From contig NZ_JACHLM010000001.1 in the NCBI RefSeq assembly GCF_014207965.1, forward strand, positions 806,001-870,000: a stretch of DNA of 64,000 bases. The letters run 5' to 3'. The notes beneath the pieces were generated by a model that was not told the origin of the DNA, searched no databases, and saw only the letters and a program-made list of their open reading frames with translations. Made by a program: the position numbers and the translations under genes. The DNA comes from Brevundimonas bullata. Its GTDB lineage: Bacteria; Pseudomonadota; Alphaproteobacteria; Caulobacterales; Caulobacteraceae. Positions 19,566 through 28,234 of the stretch are shown piece by piece. Positions within the stretch are counted from its first letter, which is position 1, and each line of letters begins with the position of its first letter.

Positions 19566-20771
19566 ATGGCGCAGCGTGACTATTACGAAATCCTGGGGGT
19601 CGAGCGCACGATCGACGCCGCCGGCCTGAAGTCGGCCTATCGCAAGCTGGCCATGGTTCACCACCCGGACCGCAACGGCGGCTCCGAGGAATCCCTCGCC
19701 CAGTTCAAGGAAATCTCCGAGGCCTATACGGTGTTGTCGGACGATCAGAAACGCGCGGCCTATGACCGTTACGGTCATGCAGGCGTGAACGGCGGCGCCG
19801 GCGGCGACCCGTTCGGACGCGGCGGCGGCCAGGGTTTCCACGACATCAACGACATCTTCTCCCAGGTCTTCGGCGACGCCTTCGGGGACGCCTTCGGCGG
19901 CCGGGGCGGCGGGCGTCAGCAGCAGGGCGGACCGCGTCGCGGCTCGGACCTGCGCTATGACCTCGAGATCACCCTGGAGCAGGCCTACAAGGGCGCCGAG
20001 GTCGAGATCGCGGTGCCCACCACCATGACCTGCGAGGTCTGCGACGGTTCGGGCGCCAAGGCCGGGACCAAGCCGACCATCTGCTCCAGCTGCGGCGGCG
20101 CCGGGCGCGTGCGCCAGGCCAACGGCTTCTTCCAGGTCGAGCGCACCTGCCCCCGCTGCGGCGGCTCGGGCGAGATGATCGCTGACCCCTGCGGGACCTG
20201 TCACGGTCACGGCCAGGTTCGCAAGAACCGCCAGCTCAGCCTGAAGATCCCCGCCGGCGTCGACGACGGCTCGCGCATCCGCCTGTCGGGCGAGGGCGAG
20301 GCCGGCCAGCGCGGCGGTCCGCGCGGCGACCTCTATGTCTTCCTGTCGGTGCACGACCATGAACTGTTCGAGCGCGACAACCTGGACCTGCTGGTCACGG
20401 TGCCGGTGCCGATGACGGTGGCGGCGCTCGGCGGCGTGGTCGACGCCCCCTGCCTGGTGTCCGAGGCCTGCGACGGCAAGTGCAAGGCCACGGTCGAGGT
20501 GCCCGCCGGCGCCCAGACCGGCAAGACCATCCGCATCAAGGGCAAGGGCATGCCCCACCTGAACGGCCGCCAGCGCGGCGATTTGGTGGTCGAGTTGTTC
20601 GTCGAGACCCCGACCGATCTTACTCCGCGTCAGAAGGAACTGATGCAGGAGCTTGCAGCCTCGTTCGGAGAGAGCCAGAATCCGCGCAACTCCAGTTTCG
20701 CGGGTAAGGCCAAGCGGTTCTGGGCCGATATTCTTGGCGGCGACGCCGACAATCCGAAAGAGACCGCGTGA
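19566..20771 (+). CDS. dnaJ: Molecular chaperone DnaJ (Hsp40)
   Basis: DnaJ delivers substrates to DnaK and stimulates its ATPase. Type I layout in 401 aa: J domain (1-70) with HPD in 'MVHHPDRNGG', Gly/Phe-rich linker with two 'FGDAFGDAFGG' units (about 75-120), four zinc-binding CxxCxGxG repeats (CEVCDGSG, CSSCGGAG, CPRCGGSG, CGTCHGHG; about 155-220), and the C-terminal substrate domain. The stop overlaps the dapB GTG by 3 nt, so dapB is translated from the same message. Confidence 0.98.
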   Translation: MAQRDYYEILGVERTIDAAGLKSAYRKLAMVHHPDRNGGSEESLAQFKEISEAYTVLSDDQKRAAYDRYGHAGVNGGAGGDPFGRGGGQGFHDINDIFSQVFGDAFGDAFGGRGGGRQQQGGPRRGSDLRYDLEITLEQAYKGAEVEIAVPTTMTCEVCDGSGAKAGTKPTICSSCGGAGRVRQANGFFQVERTCPRCGGSGEMIADPCGTCHGHGQVRKNRQLSLKIPAGVDDGSRIRLSGEGEAGQRGGPRGDLYVFLSVHDHELFERDNLDLLVTVPVPMTVAALGGVVDAPCLVSEACDGKCKATVEVPAGAQTGKTIRIKGKGMPHLNGRQRGDLVVELFVETPTDLTPRQKELMQELAASFGESQNPRNSSFAGKAKRFWADILGGDADNPKETA

Positions 20772-21517
20772 GCGACATCTTCCACGCCGGCATCTCCGGC
20801 GCCCGGGGCCGCATGGGCCGCGCCGTTTCGCAGGTTCTGGACGCCCGTGAGGACGTGGTGGTCGCCGTCCGGTTTGATCGCGGCGAGACGCCCGACCTGA
20901 AGCTGTGCGACGTCATCATCGACTTCTCGACGCCCGAGGCCTCGGTCGAACTGGCGCGCGCCTGCGCCGAGCGCGGCGGTCCGGCCCTGGTCATCGGCTC
21001 CACCGGCCTGTCGCCGGAACAGGACGCCCTGATCGAGGCGGCGGCGGAAAAGATCGCCATCGTCCGCAGCGGCAACTTTTCGCTGGGCCTCAACATCCTG
21101 ATCGGTCTGGTCGAGCACGCGGCCCAGCGTCTGGACGGTCGCGACTGGGACATCGAGGTGCTGGAGACCCATCACCGGCGCAAGGTGGACGCCCCCTCGG
21201 GCACTGCCCTGATGCTGGGCGAGGCCGCAGCCAACGGACGGGGTCGTGATCTGGAGGACCTCAAGACCGCCCCCTATGACGGCATCACCGGTCCGCGCGA
21301 ACCGGGCAAGATCGGCTTCGCCTCCTTGCGCGCCGGCGGCGTCATCGGCGAGCACACGGTCCTGTTCGGTTCGGAAGACGAACTGCTGACCCTGTCGCAC
21401 TCGGCCATTGACCGCTCCCTGTTCGCCAAGGGCGCCGTGGCCGCCGCCGCCTGGGTGCGCAACCGCCGCCCCGGCCTCTATGACATGCAGGACGTGCTCG
21501 GCTTCCGTCAGGCCTGA
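20768..21517 (+). CDS. dapB: 4-hydroxy-tetrahydrodipicolinate reductase
   Basis: DapB performs the second dedicated step to diaminopimelate and lysine, reducing the DapA product with NAD(P)H. The 249 aa include the nucleotide-binding 'GISGARGRMGRAV', 'DFSTPEASVELARAC', 'VRSGNFSLGLNIL' and the catalytic 'ETHHRRKVDAPSGTAL'. The GTG start overlaps the dnaJ stop (GTGA). The dnaJ-dapB neighbourhood is conserved in Caulobacterales as I recall, although the two functions are unrelated. Confidence 0.97.
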   Translation: MSDIFHAGISGARGRMGRAVSQVLDAREDVVVAVRFDRGETPDLKLCDVIIDFSTPEASVELARACAERGGPALVIGSTGLSPEQDALIEAAAEKIAIVRSGNFSLGLNILIGLVEHAAQRLDGRDWDIEVLETHHRRKVDAPSGTALMLGEAAANGRGRDLEDLKTAPYDGITGPREPGKIGFASLRAGGVIGEHTVLFGSEDELLTLSHSAIDRSLFAKGAVAAAAWVRNRRPGLYDMQDVLGFRQA

Positions 21518-21522
21518 GCCGG

Positions 21523-22440
21523 ATGATCCCGCACGGCGCGCGTCAGGGGACCAGCTACGGCATGGCGCTGCGGGCGGCGTCGGCCCTCAGCTTCTCCCTG
21601 ATGTACGCCCTGATGAAGTGGGCGGCGACGCTGGAGCCCGTCTCGGCGGGCGAGATGGTCTTCTACCGCTCGATCTTCGGCCTGCCGGTCGTGCTGATGT
21701 GGGTGCTGAGCGCCAAGGGCGGGCTGGCCTCGCTCTCGACCCGCCGACCCATGGTCCATGTCTGGCGCTGCGCCCTGGGCGTGACGGGCATTCTGCTGAT
21801 CTTCCAGGGGCTTAGGCTGCTGCCGCTGGCCGACGCCACCACCATCGGCTTCACCGCCCCCATCTTCGCCACCCTGCTGTCCATCCTCTTCCTGAAGGAG
21901 AAGGTGGGGCGTCATCGCTGGACGGCGGTGGTCCTCGGCTTCCTCGGCGTCCTGGTCATGGTGCGGCCCGGCGCGGCGGGCGCCCCGCCTCTGGCCGGCC
22001 TGCTGTTCGCTCTGGGCGGGGCCTTCGTCGCCGCCGCCGTCACCGTCACCCTGCGCCAGTTGGGCAAGACGGAATCGGCCACCGCCATCGTCTTCTGGTT
22101 CTTCGTCGCCTGCGCCACGGTCGGCGGGGTCCTGACCCTGATCGACGGCCACAGCCATAGCTGGGCGGTGCTGGCCATTCTGGCCGCGGGCGGACTGGCG
22201 GGCGGCCTGGCGCAACTGCTGATGACCACCTCGCTGCAGCACGCCCCGGTCTCGGCCCTGGCCCCTCTGGACTATCTGCAGATGGTCGGCGCCGTCGTGC
22301 TCGGCTGGCTGCTGCTGAGCGATGCGCCGACGCTGGCCACCCTGGCCGGGGCCGCCCTGATCGCCGGCAGCGGTCTCTACACCGCCTGGCGCGAGCGGGT
22401 GTTGCGGCGTGAGATCACGCCGCCGTCGCCCTCGGTCTGA
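21523..22440 (+). CDS. DMT-superfamily (EamA) transporter
   Basis: A 305-aa inner-membrane protein with about ten predicted membrane helices arranged as two EamA repeats, e.g. 'ALRAASALSFSLMYALMKWA', 'TIGFTAPIFATLLSILFLKE' in repeat one and 'SALAPLDYLQMVGAVVLGWL' in repeat two. This is the drug/metabolite exporter fold; the substrate cannot be predicted. The start is 5 nt after the dapB stop, so it is probably the last gene of the dnaJ-dapB operon. It converges on dut with a 6-nt gap and no obvious terminator. Confidence 0.9.
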   Translation: MIPHGARQGTSYGMALRAASALSFSLMYALMKWAATLEPVSAGEMVFYRSIFGLPVVLMWVLSAKGGLASLSTRRPMVHVWRCALGVTGILLIFQGLRLLPLADATTIGFTAPIFATLLSILFLKEKVGRHRWTAVVLGFLGVLVMVRPGAAGAPPLAGLLFALGGAFVAAAVTVTLRQLGKTESATAIVFWFFVACATVGGVLTLIDGHSHSWAVLAILAAGGLAGGLAQLLMTTSLQHAPVSALAPLDYLQMVGAVVLGWLLLSDAPTLATLAGAALIAGSGLYTAWRERVLRREITPPSPSV

Positions 22441-22446
22441 CGGCCT

Positions 22447-22896
22447 TTAGCGCCCCGTCGAGCCGAAGCCGCCGGCGCCGCGCGCGGTCTCGTCCAGAGC
22501 CTCGACCCCGGCCATGACGGCCTGGGCGTAAGAAGCGATAACAAGCTGGGCGATGCGTTCGCCGCGTCGGATCTCGAAGGGGATCTGTCCGTGGTTGATC
22601 AGGATGACCCCGACCTCGCCGCGATAGTCGCTGTCGATGGTGCCGGGCGAATTCAGGCAGGTGACGCCGTGCTTCAGCGCCAGACCCGAACGGGGCCGCA
22701 CCTGGGCCTCATAGCCGGGCTCCAGCGCGATCTTCAGCCCGGTCGGGATCAGCTTGCGCTCGCCCGGTTGCAGCACGACCGGCTCGAACTCGGCCACGGC
22801 GGCGCGCAGGTCCATGCCCGCCGATCCTGTCGTCTCATAGGCGGGCAGGGCCAGGCCCTCGGCGTGGGGCAGGCGTTCGACGCGGACGGTGGTCAT
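22447..22896 (-). CDS. dut: dUTP diphosphatase
   Basis: Dut hydrolyses dUTP to dUMP, keeping uracil out of DNA and feeding dTMP synthesis. 149 aa from ATG 22896 ([20 protein letters not shown]); a TTG five codons upstream is less likely. All five trimeric dUTPase motifs are present: 'GSAGMDLRA', '[11 protein letters not shown]', '[20 protein letters not shown]', '[10 protein letters not shown]' and the C-terminal '[11 protein letters not shown]'. It lies 11 nt downstream of coaBC on the same strand, a widely conserved pair. Confidence 0.97.
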   Translation of the reverse strand: MTTVRVERLPHAEGLALPAYETTGSAGMDLRAAVAEFEPVVLQPGERKLIPTGLKIALEPGYEAQVRPRSGLALKHGVTCLNSPGTIDSDYRGEVGVILINHGQIPFEIRRGERIAQLVIASYAQAVMAGVEALDETARGAGGFGSTGR

Positions 22897-22907
22897 GGAG
22901 AAGTCTC

Positions 22908-24131
22908 TCAAGCCTTGAAATGATCGGCGATGCGCTGGGCGATCTTGCGCGCCACATCGGTCTTGGACTGGCGCGGCCAGGGCTCGGCGCCGTCACGGGT
23001 GAACAGGGTCACGGCGTTGCCGTCGGAACCGAAGACCTCGTCGGACACGTCGTTGCCGATGATCCAGTCGCAGCCCTTTCGCGACAGCTTGGCGCGGGCG
23101 TTGGCCTCCAGGTCGCTGGTTTCGGCGGCGAAGCCGACCACCAGCTTCGGGCGCCTGGGTCCGGGGGCGGAAACGCCCGCCAGGATGTCGGGGTTCTCGA
23201 TCAGGGCCAGGGACGGCGGCCCGCCCGGCTTCTTCTTGATCTTGCCCGAGGCGACGCCGTCCACGCGCCAGTCGGCGACGGCGGCGCTCATCACGGCGAT
23301 GTCGGCTGGAAGCGCGGCTTCGACGGCGGCCTTCATCTCGGTCGCGGCCTCGACCCAGACACGGGTGACGCCGACCGGCGCCTCCAGCGCCACCGGACCG
23401 GAGATCAGGGTCACCTCGGCGCCCAGTTCGGCCAGGGCGGCGGCGACGGCATAGCCCTGCTTGCCGCTGGAGCGATTGGTCAGGCCGCGCACCGGGTCGA
23501 TGGGCTCGAACGTCGGCCCGGCGGTGACCACGGCGGTCCTGCCGGTCAGGGGGCGGCCATCCGGCCCGGCCAGCAGGCGGGCGATCTCGTTGAAGATGAC
23601 GGCGGGCTCGGCCATGCGTCCCGGCCCGAACTCGCCGCAGGCCATCTCGCCCTCGTCCGGCCCGATGACGGCTGCGCCGTGGAAGCCGTCAAAGCCCTTC
23701 AGCCGCTCGACATTGGCCTGAACCGCCGGGTGCAGCCACATGCGCACGTTCATCGCCGGGGCCAGCAGCACCTTCTTGTCGGTGGCCAGCAGGGTGGTCG
23801 AAGCCAGGTCGTCGGCCATCCCGTTGGCCGCCTTGGCGATCAGCCCGGCTGTCGCCGGCGCCACCACCACCAGGTCGGCCCAGCGCGACAGCTCGATATG
23901 ACCCATGGCCGTCTCGTCTTCCGGCATGAACAGGGCCTGCCGCACCGGATGGCCGGTCAGGGCCGCCAGCGACATGGGGGTGACGAACTCGGCCCCGGCG
24001 GCGGTCAACAGGCTCATCACCTCGGCTCCGGCCTTCTTCAGCAGGCGCGTCAGCTCCAGCGCCTTGTAGGCGGCGATGCCGCCGCCGACGATCAGCAGGA
24101 CCTTGCGGCCCGATAGCGAGGATGCGGTCAT
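22908..24131 (-). CDS. coaBC: Bifunctional phosphopantothenoylcysteine decarboxylase/phosphopantothenate-cysteine ligase
   Basis: CoaBC carries out two steps of coenzyme A synthesis. Of the 407 residues, about 1-185 form the flavin-dependent CoaC half ('[20 protein letters not shown]', the His motif '[19 protein letters not shown]', 'PAMNVRMW', and '[16 protein letters not shown]' with the active Cys). The rest is the CoaB ligase ('[20 protein letters not shown]', '[10 protein letters not shown]', '[10 protein letters not shown]'). It is followed by dut. It diverges from a lipoprotein gene with a LexA-like box in the shared 134-nt spacer, 68 nt from the coaBC start. Confidence 0.97.
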   Translation of the reverse strand: MTASSLSGRKVLLIVGGGIAAYKALELTRLLKKAGAEVMSLLTAAGAEFVTPMSLAALTGHPVRQALFMPEDETAMGHIELSRWADLVVVAPATAGLIAKAANGMADDLASTTLLATDKKVLLAPAMNVRMWLHPAVQANVERLKGFDGFHGAAVIGPDEGEMACGEFGPGRMAEPAVIFNEIARLLAGPDGRPLTGRTAVVTAGPTFEPIDPVRGLTNRSSGKQGYAVAAALAELGAEVTLISGPVALEAPVGVTRVWVEAATEMKAAVEAALPADIAVMSAAVADWRVDGVASGKIKKKPGGPPSLALIENPDILAGVSAPGPRRPKLVVGFAAETSDLEANARAKLSRKGCDWIIGNDVSDEVFGSDGNAVTLFTRDGAEPWPRQSKTDVARKIAQRIADHFKA

Positions 24132-24198
24132 GGGGAATCTCTAGCGGGGCCGCATGACGCCGTCGAGACAACCTCTATTCAAACAGAATTGTCAGTAG

Positions 24199-24213
24199 GA
24201 ACATTGCGCGAAC
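24199..24213 (+). promoter_or_regulatory. LexA (SOS) box, GAAC-N7-GAAC
   Basis: GAAC-ATTGCGC-GAAC is a perfect instance (read on either strand) of the alphaproteobacterial SOS operator GTTC-N7-GTTC. It lies 52 nt upstream of the lipoprotein at 24266 and 67 nt from the divergent coaBC start. A possible -35 TTGTCA begins at about 24189, so LexA here would overlap the lipoprotein promoter. Confidence 0.7.
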
Positions 24214-24265
24214 GTTCGCTCTGTGCATACCTGCGTTCGGCGGGTTTTTCAGGGAGGGACGACCC

Positions 24266-24763
24266 ATGCGGATTCATGTGGCGACGGCGGCGCTCACGGC
24301 GCTGGTTCTGGCGGCGTGCGACAGCGGCGGCTCGGCGGTCGAGACGCGCGAACGGGCGACGACTGAGCCTGTCGCCCTGATCTCGGCGGCGGCGCCCGAC
24401 AGCGAGATGGAAACGGTTCCAGAGGCCAAGCCGCCGGTCACGGCCAACCGGCGCGAAACCGCCGACGCCAAAATCCAGCGCCTGTATGAGCGGAACGGCG
24501 GGTCGTTCGGGGCGAAGTCGGCGGACGATTATCTGGTCAAGGTGCGGGCCTTCACCGAGGCGACGCCGAAGGGGACCGAGACGGTCAAGCGCCCGAACGG
24601 CGACACCCTCTATTATCAGGCCTCGACCAACACCTTCGCCGTGACGGACCGTAACGGCGTGCCCCGCACCATGTTCAAGCCGGACGACGGCCCGGCCTAC
24701 TGGGCGCAGCAAAAAGAGCGGGCGCCGACCTTCGGCCAGCGCCGCTCGGCGTCGTCCGAGTAA
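24266..24763 (+). CDS. Putative SOS-controlled lipoprotein with a toxin-like C-terminal segment
   Basis: A 165-aa protein starting MRIHVATAALTALVLAACDS, a lipoprotein signal with lipobox LAAC. A strong GGGAGGG ribosome-binding site precedes the ATG. A linker (about 20-65) leads to a compact domain (about 70-155) containing KRPNGDTLYYQASTNTFAV and then 'GVPRTMFKPDDGPAYW'. From memory, this NGD...STNTFAV...RTMFKPD pattern occurs at the C-termini of secreted polymorphic toxins (haemagglutinin/Rhs type); I cannot confirm that by search. No immunity gene is evident: the neighbours are coaBC and murI. Its activity is unknown. Confidence 0.75.
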   Translation: MRIHVATAALTALVLAACDSGGSAVETRERATTEPVALISAAAPDSEMETVPEAKPPVTANRRETADAKIQRLYERNGGSFGAKSADDYLVKVRAFTEATPKGTETVKRPNGDTLYYQASTNTFAVTDRNGVPRTMFKPDDGPAYWAQQKERAPTFGQRRSASSE

Positions 24764-25621
24764 TCAGGCGGCGTCAAACGTCAGCGGCGCGCCCCAGAAG
24801 CGGGCGATCAGGTCGGACTGCGGGCCGGGCGTGCCGGTGGTCAGGAAGTCGCGGCGCGCTGACGACCCCAGGTCGTATTCGGGGTGGCGGGCGAAATAGC
24901 GTTCCAGCGAGTCGGCCACGGCGGTCGGCTGGCTGATCACCTGGACCCCGGCGGGCAGGGCGGCGGCGAACAGGTCGGCCACGATCTCGTAGTGGGTGCA
25001 GCCCAGGATGGCCTTGTCCGGGTGACGGCCGATGCGGCGGCGCAGGGCGTCGACGTGGTCGTCGACCACCACCTTCAGCTCCTCGGCCGGGGCGCCCAGT
25101 TCGATCAGGCCCGCCAGGCCGGGACAGGCCTCGGTGAAGACGGCCAGGTCCTCGCGGCGCTTGTCGATCTCGATCTCATAGACCCGGCTCATGGCCGTGG
25201 CGGCGGTGCAGAAGACGCCGGTGATGTCGATCGCCTCCTTCTTCTGCCCTTCCAGCCGGCCGTTGTGCTCATAGGACCAGGGCAGGCCGGTGGCCGCCTC
25301 GATGGTCGGCACGATGATGCCCAGGACGTTGACCGGACGGCCCAGCTTTTCGCGCATGCCCGGAATCCAGGTCTGCTGCAGCCGGCGCAGGGCGATGGCC
25401 GAGGCCGTGTTGCAGGCCAGGACCACAACCGAGGCGCCGGCCTCGAACAGACGCTCGCACCCGGCGCGCGTCAGCTCGACGATATCCTCGCCGCCGCGCC
25501 CGCCATAGGGGGCGTGCCCCTGGTCGCCCAGATAGATGAAGTCCCGCGTCGGAAAGCGGGCCACGAGTTCGCGGTGGACCGTCAGTCCGCCCACGCCGGA
25601 GTCAAAAACGCCTATCGCCAT
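24764..25621 (-). CDS. murI: Glutamate racemase
   Basis: MurI makes D-glutamate for peptidoglycan. The 285-aa protein has 'IGVFDSGVGGLTVHREL', the first catalytic cysteine in 'VVLACNTASAIALR', the second in 'AILGCTHYEIV', and 'YLGDQGHAPYGGRGGED'. It is slightly longer than many family members, with an 'HNGRLEGQKKEAIDITG' insertion. The stop abuts the stop of the convergent lipoprotein gene with no gap, and no terminator separates them. Confidence 0.96.
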   Translation of the reverse strand: MAIGVFDSGVGGLTVHRELVARFPTRDFIYLGDQGHAPYGGRGGEDIVELTRAGCERLFEAGASVVVLACNTASAIALRRLQQTWIPGMREKLGRPVNVLGIIVPTIEAATGLPWSYEHNGRLEGQKKEAIDITGVFCTAATAMSRVYEIEIDKRREDLAVFTEACPGLAGLIELGAPAEELKVVVDDHVDALRRRIGRHPDKAILGCTHYEIVADLFAAALPAGVQVISQPTAVADSLERYFARHPEYDLGSSARRDFLTTGTPGPQSDLIARFWGAPLTFDAA

Positions 25622-25740
25622 GACGCGGCTTTAGACCCGTGGGGTTCCGTCGTCCAATAGTTAGGATTACATCAACCTCATGCGACGTCCGGGCGAGCAC
25701 CCCGGGGGAAGTTCGAAACAGCTATGGTTGGGAGACCTGG

Positions 25741-27924
25741 ATGCACAGACGCCATCTTCTCATCGGGGGCGCGAGCCTCTTCGCCCTGACGGGCTGCGCC
25801 TCCGCCGGCGCCCTGGAGAACGGAATGACCGGATCGGCCACGGCCCTCTCGACCGCCGACGAAGCCCGCCTCGCCCGCGCCGTCCTGCCGACGACCGCGC
25901 CGCGCGCCGAGCTGCTGCAGCCCTGGACCGGACCCTATGAGGGCGTTCCGCCGTGGGACAAGGTGACCGCGCCGAAGATGCGCGAAGCCATCCTGGAAGG
26001 CATCGAGCTGCAACGCGCCGACGTGGCCGCGATCGCCAACAACCCCGACGCCCCGACCTTCGCCAACACCCTGGTGGCCATGGAGCTGGTCGGCGAGCCG
26101 CTGGACCGGGCCCTGAACGTGTTCAGCGTCATGACCTCGAACATCGGCGGCGAGCAGTGGGATGTTCTGGAGACCGAGCTGTCGCCGATCCTGTCGGCCG
26201 CCTCGGACGAGATCACCTTTAACGAGAAGCTGTTCGCCCGCATCAAGGCCGTGGCCGACGGCGCCGAGGCGGCGGGCCTGAACGCCCAGCAGAAGCGTTT
26301 GGCCGAGCGCAGCCGCGACGCCTTCGTCCGCAACGGCGCCGCCCTGGACGCCGCCGGCAAGGCCGAGCTGGGCCGCATCAACACCGCCCTGTCGAACGCC
26401 TTCACCGGCTTCGGTCAAAAGGTGGTGGCCGACGAGAACACCTGGACCGTCATCACCAATGAAGCCGGCCTGAAGGGTCTGCCTGAGTCCAACAAGGCCG
26501 CCGCCGCCGCCGCTGCGCGTTCGCGCAACGTCCAGGGCTGGGCCATCGTCAACACCCGCTCCAGCGTCGACCCCTTCCTGACCTTCGCCGACGACCGCGC
26601 CCTGCGCGAGCAGGTCTGGAAGAAGTTCGTCAAGCGCGGCGACAACGGCGACGCCAACGACACCAAGTCGACCATCGCCCAGATCGTGGCCCTGCGTCAG
26701 CAGCGCGCCAAGCTGCTCGGCTTCGGCAACCACGCCGAATGGCGCATGCAGGACACCATGGCCAAGACCCCGGCCGCGGCGATGGAGCTGATGCAGCGCG
26801 TCTGGACCCCGGCCAAGGCCCGCGTGGCCGAAGAGATCGCCGACATGAAGGCGATCGCCGGTTATGACATCGAGCCCTGGGACTACCTCTACTTCGCCGA
26901 GAAGGTCCGCAAGGCCAAGTACGACCTCGATCAGAACGAGCTGAAGCCCTACTTCGAGCTGCACGCCGTCCGCGCAGCCTCCTTCTACATGGCCGAGCGC
27001 CTGTACGGCTTCGTCTTCAAGCCCCTTGCCAAGGGCACGGTCTCGACCTTCGAGCCCGACGTGACCACCTATGAGGTCACTGACAAGGCTACCGGCAAGC
27101 TGATCGGTCTGTATTACGCCGACGACTTCGCCCGTCCGGGCAAGCGTTCGGGCGCCTGGATGACCACCTATCGGTCCTTCTCGACCCTGACGGGCGCCAA
27201 GCCGATCCTGGCCTCGAACAACAACAACTTCGTCAAGGCCGAGGCCGGTCAGCCCCTGCTGATCTCGCTGGACGACGCCGAGACCCTGTTCCACGAGTTC
27301 GGCCACGCCCTGCACTACTTCTCGTCGGTGGTGACCTATCCGTCGTTCGGCAACACCCCGCGCGACTTCGTCGAATATCCGTCGCAGGTGCACGAGCACT
27401 GGGTGCTGAGCCGCCCGATCCTCGACGGCTACATGAAGCACGTCGAGACCAAGCAGCCGATGCCGCAGGCGCTGGTGGACAAGATCGAGGCCTCCTCGAC
27501 CTTCAACCAGGGCTACGCCACCGTCAGCTACCTGTCCTCGGCCCTGGTCGACATGGACCTGCATATGCAGGCCACGCCGCCGACCGACATCGCGGCCTTC
27601 GAGAAGGCCTCGCTGGACCGTCTGGGCATGCCGAAGGAGATCGTGATGCGGCACCGTCTGCCGCAGTTCAACCACCTCTTCACCTCGGACGCCTACTCGG
27701 CCGGCTACTATTCCTACCTGTGGTCGGAAGTGATGGACGCCGACACCTGGGCCTACTTCGAAGAGTCGGGCGACGTCTTCAACCCGGAGATCGGCGGCCG
27801 CTTCAAGTCGATCATCCTGGCGCCCGGCAACACCACGGATCGCGGCGACGCCTATCGCCAGTTCCGCGGCCGCAACCCCGACGTGGCGGCCCTGCTGAAG
27901 GTGCGCGGCTTCCCTGTTTCGTAA
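25741..27924 (+). CDS. M3-family zinc metallopeptidase, predicted lipoprotein
   Basis: A 727-aa peptidase of the M3 (Dcp/oligopeptidase A) family that cleaves short peptides. ATG 25741 follows GGGAG by 7 nt and begins MHRRHLLIGGASLFALTGC, combining a twin-arginine-like RR with a lipobox (LTGC), so the enzyme is probably Tat-exported and membrane-anchored. The zinc site HEFGH is at 518-522 in 'LFHEFGHALHYFSSV', followed by 'FVEYPSQVHEHW' with the third ligand. 'YSAGYYSYLWSEVMDAD' is the conserved C-terminal motif. Classical M3 enzymes are cytosolic or periplasmic rather than lipidated. Confidence 0.92.
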   Translation: MHRRHLLIGGASLFALTGCASAGALENGMTGSATALSTADEARLARAVLPTTAPRAELLQPWTGPYEGVPPWDKVTAPKMREAILEGIELQRADVAAIANNPDAPTFANTLVAMELVGEPLDRALNVFSVMTSNIGGEQWDVLETELSPILSAASDEITFNEKLFARIKAVADGAEAAGLNAQQKRLAERSRDAFVRNGAALDAAGKAELGRINTALSNAFTGFGQKVVADENTWTVITNEAGLKGLPESNKAAAAAAARSRNVQGWAIVNTRSSVDPFLTFADDRALREQVWKKFVKRGDNGDANDTKSTIAQIVALRQQRAKLLGFGNHAEWRMQDTMAKTPAAAMELMQRVWTPAKARVAEEIADMKAIAGYDIEPWDYLYFAEKVRKAKYDLDQNELKPYFELHAVRAASFYMAERLYGFVFKPLAKGTVSTFEPDVTTYEVTDKATGKLIGLYYADDFARPGKRSGAWMTTYRSFSTLTGAKPILASNNNNFVKAEAGQPLLISLDDAETLFHEFGHALHYFSSVVTYPSFGNTPRDFVEYPSQVHEHWVLSRPILDGYMKHVETKQPMPQALVDKIEASSTFNQGYATVSYLSSALVDMDLHMQATPPTDIAAFEKASLDRLGMPKEIVMRHRLPQFNHLFTSDAYSAGYYSYLWSEVMDADTWAYFEESGDVFNPEIGGRFKSIILAPGNTTDRGDAYRQFRGRNPDVAALLKVRGFPVS

Positions 27925-27974
27925 GGGGGCCTACCGCCCTTCGGGCTACTTGAGGCCCGTTAGCGCTAAAGTTG
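27925..27974 (-). repeat. REP-like palindrome, copy D
   Basis: Starting at the base after the M3 peptidase stop, it reads GGGGGCCTACCGCCCTTCGG, then CTACTTGAGGCCCGTTAGCG. On the minus strand it matches the GGGCCTCAAGTAG...TAGGCC family (copies A, B, C, E), with the C-type left extension in degenerate form. Confidence 0.75.
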
Positions 27975-27978
27975 AAGA

Positions 27979-28013
27979 GGGCTCGGTGGAGTAATCCGCC
28001 GGGCCCTTTTCTT
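27979..28013 (+). terminator. Intrinsic terminator after the M3 peptidase
   Basis: A 12-bp stem (two G-U pairs) GGGCTCGGTGGA/TCCGCCGGGCCC with loop GTAA is followed by TTTTCTTT, just after REP copy D. Confidence 0.88.
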
Positions 28014-28045
28014 TGGCCGGCATCGTTGCGCCAACCGCGCTGTGA

Positions 28046-28155
28046 CCCCGGACGACCCGGAGGGGCGATCCGGGGGCCAGGCGCTTGATCGGCAGGGCGC
28101 GACGGGAGTCGGCGCCTGGGTTCCGGGTTCGCTGCGCGCCCCGGAATGACGGGGA
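28046..28155. repeat. Intergenic imperfect palindrome P4
   Basis: CCCCGGACGACCCGGAGGGG and GGGGGCCAGGCGC on the left are matched by GGCGCCTGGGTTCCGGG and CGCCCCGGAATGACGGGG on the right. It lies in the 310-nt gap between the M3 peptidase terminator and corA and has no coding potential. It resembles P6 (46985) in its outer GTCAT...ATGAC-like ends. Confidence 0.6.
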
Positions 28156-28234
28156 GGAGGAGCCTTGTCTGCAAGCCCATTCTGTTTCCGGCTGAGGTGG
28201 CGTAAGCCTTGGCCGTTCGCATGAAGGAGCGCCC

